NCBI RefSeq assembly: GCF_030160835.1
Contig: NZ_BSPC01000005.1
Coordinates: 1 to 64,000 of the forward strand
DNA from: Labrys miyagiensis
Lineage (GTDB): Bacteria > Pseudomonadota > Alphaproteobacteria > Rhizobiales > Labraceae
Reading direction: 5' to 3'
Length of the DNA stretch: 64,000 nucleotides
Below the pieces are notes generated by a model that did no database searches, was not told the origin of the DNA, and saw only the letters and a list, made by a program, of their open reading frames with translations. The translations under genes and the position numbers were made by a program. Position 1 is the stretch's first letter. Every line of letters starts with the position of its first letter. This document shows positions 1-8,657 of this stretch, piece by piece.

Positions 1-120
1 CCTGGGATCATCAACCTCTTGTCGCGAGCCACCCTGTGGCCTGACAACACCGCTTACCTCAAGACTGAGATCCCGGGTGAGGCACTCGGATGGGATGGTC
101 ATGTTGTCGGCCAAAAATGA
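1..120 (+). CDS. Possible 3' end of a gene cut by the window edge
   Basis: An open frame enters from the left edge and ends at a TGA at 118-120, giving about 39 residues ending in GWDGHVVGQK. No start lies inside the window and I do not recognise the product. It may be the tail of a real gene or chance; the codon use is less GC-biased than the core genes further right. Confidence 0.25.
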   Translation, partial: PGIINLLSRATLWPDNTAYLKTEIPGEALGWDGHVVGQK

Positions 121-229
121 TCCGGCAGTTCTTGAAACCTGAAATTGCGCCGGCTGTAGGGTCTTATTTGCGCCAGGCGCTGGCATTGGTGGTCAGCCCG
201 ATAGCCGACGTTCCAGCTCTGAACATCCT

Positions 230-424
230 GGGGTCAGAACAAGAGCAGTTCAAAATCCTGCGCCAAGGGGACAAACTAAGAACACATATCCCTTCGGCGC
301 CCTGAACCCTACAAAAACTCGCCTAGAAGGTCCCAAGCGAAGCGGGACGTCTTTGATCAGTCCCTTTGAAAAGTCTCAGATATTTTCTTAGGGCAGGATT
401 TTGAACTGCTCTTGTTCTGACCCC
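230..424. repeat. MITE-like element with perfect 32-bp inverted repeats
   Basis: Positions 230-261 and 393-424 are perfect reverse complements over 32 bp; the outer ends read GGGGTCAGAACAAGAG. They enclose 131 bp without a convincing reading frame. Size and long terminal repeats suggest a non-autonomous insertion element or the joined ends of a deleted one. No target duplication is visible directly outside the arms. A regulatory hairpin is less likely given the long spacer. The rest of 121-450 holds no supportable gene. Confidence 0.6.
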
Positions 425-450
425 CGAGTACCACGAACCTTGACCGCGCT

Positions 451-1359
451 CTAAGCAAAAAACGGATGGGGTGGTCCGAGAAACCCGCGAGACTCGACTG
501 TCTCCAATGCTCTTGCGACGACTTCCCTAGAAAGAGAAATTCCGAATGTTTCGGAAATCACGCTGTAATATTCGAGCACGCCCCTTAGAATTCGCCGATC
601 GGCTTCACCGGTCACATGCCGAATAGTCAATCTGGCATTGAAAAGCGTTATTCGCGTCCTGTCGGGTCCTGGGCGTGCTGCGATCAGGTTGCTTCGATAG
701 GGACTGTCTGGGTGACTAGCCGTAAACCAGTTGCAGATCTCGTATTCGGCGTCGACTCGAGGGAGCGATACGACCCGGTAGATGTGTTCCCATGTCGCCC
801 CAAGCTTGGATTGCAAAGTCAGTTCTTCGCCCATCTGAACGAAGCGCATGGTTTCATGGGGTGTCTCCTGCTCGATGTCGGGGCAAAGCACCAAGGGCGC
901 GGTCGGCGCCAAATTGCCGAAACCGACGTCCGCAAGGAACGGTCCTTCAGGTAGATCCACTCGAAGGACGATGTGCAGAGCGGGGCGAGGCGCATCGATA
1001 GCCAAGCCGCGTACAACGCGAGCCTGCAGGCTTGTAACATTAAATCCGAGAGACCTCAGTCCGGCCCGGAACAAGAGGTTCTGCTCAAAACAATATCCAC
1101 CGCGGCCGCCGGCGACCAGTTTCTGTTGCAACGAAGCCAAGTCGAGCTTCGGCGGCCTGCCTAAGAGCACATCGATGCTCTCATATGAAATTGCCGTTGA
1201 GTGCTCTAAGATCAATGCCTGCAATGTCTCGAGGGTTGGCGCACAAGAACCTGTGTGTCCGATGCGACGAAGCCACGCATTCTTGTCGAAGATATCCTCG
1301 GACATGAAAAGCTCGTTCTCGCGAAGGACCGTAGGTCGGCCATCAAGCTCCAAATTCAT
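451..1359 (-). CDS. nat: Arylamine N-acetyltransferase
   Basis: Cytosolic enzyme of the NAT family, which moves acetyl from acetyl-CoA to arylamines or hydrazines through a Cys-His-Asp triad. All three residues are visible: Cys90 in GGRGGYCFEQN, His129 in ALHIVLRV and Asp144 in FLADVGFGN. The 302-aa length is slightly above the usual 270-280. The ATG at 1359 is preceded by GGAAG at good spacing, which supports the long start; a start at Met19 would place the Cys at 72, nearer the family norm. It is divergent from the hydratase-like gene over a 100-bp spacer, so they may share regulation. The natural substrate cannot be read from sequence. Confidence 0.9.
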   Translation of the reverse strand: MNLELDGRPTVLRENELFMSEDIFDKNAWLRRIGHTGSCAPTLETLQALILEHSTAISYESIDVLLGRPPKLDLASLQQKLVAGGRGGYCFEQNLLFRAGLRSLGFNVTSLQARVVRGLAIDAPRPALHIVLRVDLPEGPFLADVGFGNLAPTAPLVLCPDIEQETPHETMRFVQMGEELTLQSKLGATWEHIYRVVSLPRVDAEYEICNWFTASHPDSPYRSNLIAARPGPDRTRITLFNARLTIRHVTGEADRRILRGVLEYYSVISETFGISLSREVVARALETVESRGFLGPPHPFFA

Positions 1360-1459
1360 TCTAAAATACTTCCGTGAAGTCGCAAGATCCTTCTAAGAAC
1401 AGATCGATATAACGTATCATTCGCATTTAAGTGCGTTGAGATAAGCAGATGGTGGGCCG

Positions 1460-2275
1460 ATGGCGGTCTCCGACGAGACCCTGACCGTTATTGCCGACGA
1501 GGTGTTCGCCAACATGGCGGACCCGCGCGAGGTGGCACCGTTTTCCGATCGCTATGCAGGATTCGGTCTTGAGGATGCCTACGAAGTCGTGCGCGAGATC
1601 CGGCGACGGCGGGAGGCGCGAGGGGAGCGGGTCGTTGGCCGAAAAATTGGCTTCACCAATGTTGCGGCATGGAGCGGATACGGTATTTCGGGGCCGATCT
1701 GGAATTATCTCTATGACTCCACGACGCTTGATCTCCCCCTGCCAGACGACAGCTTTTCAACAGGCAGTTGGCCAAACATTCGCATGGAGACGGAGGTCGC
1801 GCTCGGGCTCCGCACGGCGCCCGAGCCGGGCATGGGCGACGAAGAACTTCTGAACTGCGTCGCATGGGCGGCGCTGGATTTTGAGATATGTACCTCAATC
1901 TTTCCAGGCTGGCGTTTCAAGGCGGCTGACGCAGCGGCCACCGGCGTACATGTCGCTTTGCTGCTCGGCACACGGCATCCCATCAGCGGGTCGCGCACGC
2001 GGTGGGCCGGCGAGCTCGCTTCGTTTTCGGCCACTCTCTCCGAGATCGGAGGTGCGCATTCAGTTGGTGGCGGCGCTCAGGTCCTCGGGAGCCCTATAAA
2101 GGCTATGGGATGCCTCGTGCGGGAATTGGCGCGTTACGGAGGTGAGCCTCTTCGTGCGGGAGAATTCGTCACCACCGGGACGCTCACGCAGGCCTTGCCT
2201 GCCTTGCCCGGCGAGCTGTGGCGATCAGTCGTTCAAGGTGTTGATTTTGAGGGGATCGAAATCCGGCTCACTTAG
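1460..2275 (+). CDS. 2-keto-4-pentenoate hydratase-like protein (fumarylacetoacetate hydrolase fold)
   Basis: The 271-aa product matches the MhpD/XylJ hydratase family: the GRKIGFTN stretch near residue 60, the acidic MRMETEVAL-like segment (here IRMETEVAL, about residue 110) and the ALDFEI region around 135 are typical of the divalent-metal fold that hydrates 2-oxopent-4-enoate in aromatic meta-cleavage. No neighbouring ring-cleavage genes are present, so substrate and pathway are open. The stop codon TAG at 2273-2275 directly abuts the terminal repeat of the following insertion sequence, so the insertion may have altered the original C-terminus. Confidence 0.8.
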   Translation: MAVSDETLTVIADEVFANMADPREVAPFSDRYAGFGLEDAYEVVREIRRRREARGERVVGRKIGFTNVAAWSGYGISGPIWNYLYDSTTLDLPLPDDSFSTGSWPNIRMETEVALGLRTAPEPGMGDEELLNCVAWAALDFEICTSIFPGWRFKAADAAATGVHVALLLGTRHPISGSRTRWAGELASFSATLSEIGGAHSVGGGAQVLGSPIKAMGCLVRELARYGGEPLRAGEFVTTGTLTQALPALPGELWRSVVQGVDFEGIEIRLT

Positions 2276-3107
2276 GCTCAGGACCTATTAATTTGATCTG
2301 AAATGTGATTCACGGTGTTGGATAGGGGGCCGTGATGAGCGATTTCTTTTTGCTGAGCGAGCGGCAAATGGCGCGGATCGAGCCGTATTTTCCTCTTGCA
2401 CATGGCGTTGCGCGGGTGGACGAGCGCCGTGTGATCAGCGGCATTGTTTACGTCATCAAGCATGGCCTGCAATGGAAGGATGCGCTGCAGGCCTACGGGC
2501 CGCCCAAGACGCTCTATAACCGCTTCATCCGCTGGAGCCGTCTCGGCGTGTTCGACCGCATATTCGCAGCGCTTGCCGCAGAGGGACCAAAACCTGAGCG
2601 CATCATGATTGACGCCACCCATCTCAAAGCACATCGCTCGGCCGCAAGCCTGCTTAAAAAGGGGATGTTCCCCGTCGTATCGGGCGAACCAAAGGCGGAT
2701 TGAATTCCAAGTTGCACACAGTCTGCGACCAGGACGGCCGTCCGATCGTCATGCTGCTGAGTTAAGTGCAGATGAGCGACCACAAAGGGGCACACATGGT
2801 CCTCGATGCCCTGCCGCCTGCCAAAGCCCTTTCTGCGGATCACGGTCATGACAGCGCGCCATTCCGCGAGGCTTTCCGAAACAAAGGCATCGAGCCTTGC
2901 ATCCCGTCGAGCCGAAATCGAAAAGTCCCATATCCCTACGACAGGGCACTCTATCGCCAGCGCCACAAGGTCGAGAACCTCTTCGCCAAGCTCAAAGACT
3001 GGCGGCGCATTGCAACCCGATACGACCGATGCGCGCATACCTTCTTCTCGGCGATCTGCATCGCCGCAACCGTCATCTTCTGGCTCTAATCAATGAGCCG
3101 CGAGCCG
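2275..3107 (+). mobile_element. IS5-family (IS427-like) insertion sequence, decayed
   Basis: About 833 bp, the usual size of the IS427 subgroup. The left end reads GGCTCAGGACCTATTAATTT; the right end, read inward, starts GGCTCGCGGCTCATTGATT, an imperfect match. Inside lie the two overlapping frames of an IS427-type DDE transposase joined by a likely -1 frameshift at the A-rich run near 2656, with a nonsense codon in the second frame. The left end is preceded by TA, but the bases after this right end are not TA; TA instead follows the second right end at 3723. Confidence 0.85.
2332..3089 (+). pseudogene. IS5/IS427 transposase, interrupted
   Basis: The first frame (2332-2703, 123 aa) has the N-terminal helix-turn-helix and the first catalytic Asp in IMIDATHLKAH. 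The second frame carries FPRRIGRTKGGLNSKLH and, from 2766, the final Glu in RHKVENLFAKLKDW. In this subgroup the two frames are normally fused by programmed -1 slippage, and an A/G-rich run near 2656 fits that. A TAA at 2763-2765 interrupts the second frame where relatives read LLSEGQ (here LLS-stop-VQ), a one-base GAA-to-TAA change. The element is therefore probably unable to move by itself. Confidence 0.85.
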
Positions 3108-3111
3108 AGGC

Positions 3112-3582
3112 TTAAGCCTTACCCAGATGCCTCGGCCAGAATTCCTGATGTACTTCGGCGGCTTCGTCTTCGAGGTTCGGGCCAACCACAGTGACGATGC
3201 GCGCGCCGGTATGCAACACAGCCCGGCTCGGCACGTTCAACCCGATCCCGGCGATCTCGCCAAGCCGCGCTTCGGAGCACGCAAACACCATACGCCCGAT
3301 GCCCGACCAGTAAATCGCCCCGGAGCACATCGCGCACGGCTCCGTGCTGGTGTAGAGCGTGCAGTCGGCGAGAAAAGCAGTGTCGTAGTGCTGCGCCGCC
3401 AGTTTAACCAGGTTCATCTCGGCGTGGTTAGTCATATCATGGCCGGTGAAGACGCTGTTTTCGGCGCGCAGGATTACTTCGCCGTCCTTCACCAGCACCG
3501 AGCCAAACGGTTCGTCGCCGCGTTCCATCGCGGATTTCGAGAGCCCAATCGCTTCGCGTAAAAACGGCTCGTGGCTTTCCAT
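3112..3582 (-). CDS. Nucleoside/guanine deaminase-like protein (CDA fold)
   Basis: A 156-aa zinc-dependent deaminase. The Zn-binding and catalytic signature is complete: HAEMN (His ligand and catalytic Glu, about residues 73-77) and PCAMCSGAIYW (two Cys ligands, about 103-113). The product could deaminate guanine, cytosine or a related base; the tRNA deaminase TadA is similar but usually has a different C-terminus. The stop codon at 3114-3112 lies immediately beyond the IS right end, and another IS right-end remnant lies upstream at 3667-3723, so the gene sits inside an IS-bounded segment and may have moved with it. Confidence 0.85.
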   Translation of the reverse strand: MESHEPFLREAIGLSKSAMERGDEPFGSVLVKDGEVILRAENSVFTGHDMTNHAEMNLVKLAAQHYDTAFLADCTLYTSTEPCAMCSGAIYWSGIGRMVFACSEARLGEIAGIGLNVPSRAVLHTGARIVTVVGPNLEDEAAEVHQEFWPRHLGKA

Positions 3583-3666
3583 CAGAGTCTCCCCAAAAAG
3601 CTAGAGCGGGACGATTTTGTCTTGAATCGGAGGGATTTCCAAGGGGCTGCAAATCAAATTCAAGTC
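3583..3666. other. Intergenic DNA with a fragment of a rhizobial repeat
   Basis: Starting at about 3602 the sequence CTAGAGCGGGACGATTTTG looks like the beginning of a dispersed rhizobial intergenic repeat. No gene is visible. It lies between the deaminase start and the IS remnant and probably contains the deaminase promoter. Confidence 0.4.
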
Positions 3667-3723
3667 AGCGATCTGCATCGCCGCAGCCGTCATCTTCTGA
3701 CTCTAATCAATGAGTCCTGAGCC
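3667..3723 (+). mobile_element. Second right-end remnant of the IS427-like element
   Basis: This 57-bp stretch repeats the last part of the nearby IS (3051-3107) with few changes: both run from GCGATCTGCATCGCCGCA through the transposase stop into the terminal repeat. The end here, AATCAATGAGTCCTGAGCC, is closer to the left-end sequence than the right end at 3107. It is followed by TA (3724-3725), matching the TA in front of the left end at 2275. Confidence 0.85.
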
Positions 3724-3811
3724 TAGGCATTTGCGGCAAGAGAATTAGATAGACTGGCCTCATGTACCGTCAGGCGGCGCCGCTTTGCTCTTTTCGCTGA
3801 TGGAGTGGTGG

Positions 3812-4636
3812 GGCTGTGTCAGAGTAAATTGCCCGAGGCTGGTCCAGAAGGGTAGGCAGAGGGGATGGCGCATCCCAAGCCCAATCTGTTTCGCTATTTC
3901 AATTCGTCGCCGGAGGTGATCCGCCTGGCCGTGATGATGTACGTGCGTTACCCCTTGTCTTTGAGGAATGTTGAGGACCTGCTGCGTGAGCGCGGCATCG
4001 ACATCTGCCATGAGACGGTGAGATTTTGGTGGAACCGCTTCGGCCCGCTGTTCGCCGGTGCCATTCGCAAGAGGCGGATGAGGGATGGCAACTTAAGCTG
4101 TGAACGCTGGCATATCGATGAGGCTTTCGTGAAGGTCAACGGCGAGCTCCACTATCTTTGGCGGGCCGCCGATCACGAGGGCGAGGTGTTGGAGTTCTTC
4201 GTCAGCAAGACCCGGGACAAGACTCAAGCGTTGAAATTCCTTAAGAAAGCCATGAAGCGCTATGGTCGTCCTGAGGTCATCGTCACCGACGGCTTGCGCT
4301 CCCATGGTGCTGCCATGCGGGAAATCGGCAACCTCGAGCGCCGGCAAATCGGCCGCTGGAAGAACAACCGGGCCGAGAATTCTCACCAACCATTTCGACG
4401 GCGAGAGGCGGCGATGCTCCAATTCCGGAAGACAAAGAGTCTCCAGAAATTTGTCGCGGTCCATAGCCAGATCCACAACCACTTCAATTCGGAGCGCCAC
4501 CTCGTCAGCCGAGAAACCTACAAGCAGAGACGCTCGGCCGCCTTGGCAGAGTGGCGAGCCATCGCAGCCTGAACCAAGGTTCGGTTTGGCCTTCTTGCAC
4601 TTGCTGGAACCAGCCTGCAGTTGCACTGACAGCGCC
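3812..4636 (+). mobile_element. IS6-family insertion sequence
   Basis: About 825 bp, the standard IS6 size, with one transposase gene. Ends are inverted and imperfect: the left begins GGCTGTGTCAGAGTAAATTG and the right, read inward, GGCGCTGTCAGTGCAACTGC, both followed by AGGCTGG. The 8-bp flanks do not match, so no target duplication is seen, which can happen after IS6-type replicative rearrangement. Confidence 0.8.
3865..4572 (+). CDS. IS6-family transposase
   Basis: A 235-aa DDE transposase of normal length. The N-terminal region (HETVRFWWNRFGP) is the family's helix-turn-helix. The catalytic triad is visible: Asp in WHIDEAFVKVNG (about residue 93), Asp in VIVTDGLRSHG (about 141) and Glu in NNRAENSHQPFRRRE (about 176). 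No frameshift or stop is present, so it is probably functional and moves by replicative cointegrate formation. Confidence 0.92.
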   Translation: MAHPKPNLFRYFNSSPEVIRLAVMMYVRYPLSLRNVEDLLRERGIDICHETVRFWWNRFGPLFAGAIRKRRMRDGNLSCERWHIDEAFVKVNGELHYLWRAADHEGEVLEFFVSKTRDKTQALKFLKKAMKRYGRPEVIVTDGLRSHGAAMREIGNLERRQIGRWKNNRAENSHQPFRRREAAMLQFRKTKSLQKFVAVHSQIHNHFNSERHLVSRETYKQRRSAALAEWRAIAA

Positions 4637-4801
4637 GTACCCGGCAATGCCGGCACGTGATGAAGGTGGTTAGCTGGCGAGTCGCTAGCGGGAGTAGCGT
4701 CAATCCACTAACATTACAATCAGACCAGTCGCTTGGGGCGGGTCGGACCAGCGGGGGCGCAAATGACAACGATTGGAAGATGTCTTGGCGAGAGGAACAG
4801 C

Positions 4802-5269
4802 ATGGGGGGACGTGTTTCATCCACCCTCGTGGTCGCATGCCTGCTTTCGATAGCGGGATGCACCTCCTCTCCCGTACCGACGACGGTACCGACGATGCAA
4901 AGCATCGCCGGAGTTGCACCGTCGGGCACAGTCAGCCTAACCGAGACATTCGTAGGAGGCGTAGGCGTCGGACAAGGTGTCCTGACCTTCCGCGGCCAGA
5001 AACATCCCTTCAAACTCATCGGAACCGTGATCGGGCCGGGCAGCCTATCCAGAGTCGAGGTTGCCGGCGACGTCTACAAGCTCAACAACCTCCCGGACTT
5101 CCCAGGTCCCTACGCGCAGGGCACCGGTCCGGTGGGTCTTGAAACCGGCACCATCAGCAACCTTTGGCTGCAGAACAAGGCCGGGGTAATCATGCATCTG
5201 AAAGGCACAAGCTCTGGTGTAACGCTGAGCCTCGGGCGTGACGAGATCGTCATCGAAATGAGCCAGTGA
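4802..5269 (+). CDS. Small lipoprotein of unknown function
   Basis: The ATG at 4802 follows an AGAGGAAC ribosome site and opens a signal peptide with a lipobox, LSIAGC at about residues 15-20, so the 155-aa product should be a membrane-anchored lipoprotein. The mature part has a Ser/Thr/Pro linker and a glycine-rich beta-strand domain (GVGQGVLTFRGQKHPF, then LWLQNKAGVIMHLKG). This pattern recurs in small exported proteins of rhizobia, but I cannot name a function. It is convergent with gyrB across 267 bp. Confidence 0.75.
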   Translation: MGGRVSSTLVVACLLSIAGCTSSPVPTTVPTMQSIAGVAPSGTVSLTETFVGGVGVGQGVLTFRGQKHPFKLIGTVIGPGSLSRVEVAGDVYKLNNLPDFPGPYAQGTGPVGLETGTISNLWLQNKAGVIMHLKGTSSGVTLSLGRDEIVIEMSQ

Positions 5270-5467
5270 CGATCGCAGCTTACTGTAAATGAGATGTTCC
5301 AGGTGAACAGAAATTGCCGTCTTTCTGAGCAAGATGGCTTAAGTTGACAATGCCATCCGGATCGCCCGCTCCCGCACTTCAGGCGAATGCCTGACCTGAC
5401 CTTGCTTGCTCATTGCTCCAGTCTCTCAAAGTTTGGAGCCTCCGGCAAACCCGGCGCGGTTCAAACC

Positions 5468-5519
5468 TTATGGTTGCCGAACCCGGTTCTTATGGTTGTT
5501 TTTACCCATTTTATGGTTG
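5468..5519. repeat. Three phased 9-bp direct repeats
   Basis: TTATGGTTG occurs at 5468, 5490 and 5511, with 22- and 21-bp periods, about two helical turns. The repeats lie between the lipoprotein and the 3' end of gyrB. Even spacing suggests binding sites for one protein on one DNA face, but no adjacent promoter is evident. Confidence 0.5.
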
Positions 5520-5536
5520 TCGGGACACTTGCCCCG

Positions 5537-7963
<2,427 letters not shown>

Positions 7964-8324
7964 TCAGCAACTCTTTTTCTGATTCGATTGGGAATATAGG
8001 CATTCCCACGTTAAATTTCATTCCCCAAGCGGCACATTTTTGTTGTTTTTCAGAGGTTTATCGCGGGCCTTCGGGGGGTCAATGCAAGGGTGGGAGCCAA
8101 TAATCGACGCAAGTTTATCAAGAGGACTTTCTTGTTGGGAGCGCCTCATTTCATGGCGCGACTTGAAGATGCTTGGCACTGAGCTTGGTGTGTACATCCA
8201 TTCTCAACGTTGGCTGCTAATTGCATAGAGCCGAAGTCGCATGTCGAATTGGGCGCCGGTATAGAGCGCGAGATTGGCGGGATCGAGCATGGGATGGAAG
8301 CTCCGAGGGGAGCGGCTTTATAGC
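7964..8324. other. gyrB upstream region
   Basis: No convincing gene. An AT-richer stretch just upstream of the gyrB start (about 7975-8060) probably holds its promoter. Overlapping frames here have atypical composition and no recognisable motif. Confidence 0.5.
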
Positions 8325-8540
8325 GCTGGGGGTGCCGGTTTTCCAGCCGGCTCTCGTTTGCCGATAAGGGCGCGCGACCCCCTGGGACCGCAGGCGTCCC
8401 GCCTGCTCTTGGAAACGGTGCGCCCGGTGGGGAGGAAGAGGCAGGCGAGACGCCTGCGGTCCCAGGGGGTCGCGCGCCCTTGCCGGAAAAGAACCGCAAA
8501 CCGGGAGGAAGAAGCCGGGTGGAAAGCCGGCGGTCCCGGG
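8325..8540. repeat. Nested palindromic intergenic element
   Basis: Positions 8366-8396 and 8451-8481 are perfect 31-bp inverted repeats. The left arm contains CGACCCCCTGGGACCGCAGG, then CGTCCCGCCTGCTCTTGGAAAC. Outside lies a second, weaker palindrome: TGCCGGTTTTCCAGCCGG on the left and GTGGAAAGCCGGCGGTCCC on the right. It shares the CTCTTGGAAAC segment with other elements in the window. Confidence 0.75.
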
Positions 8541-8657
8541 CCCGCTGCGTAACGCGGCGAAGCGGCGGTCGCGTCAAAGACAGACATGGCGCGGGCCAAG
8601 GCCGGATAAAGCTCCCACAAAACAAACCGCATCCATCCGGCAGGAGAAGCCCCGATC

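Noticed and set aside
3804-4644. 8-bp target duplication around the IS6 element
   Set aside because: The flanks AGTGGTGG and GTACCCGG do not match.
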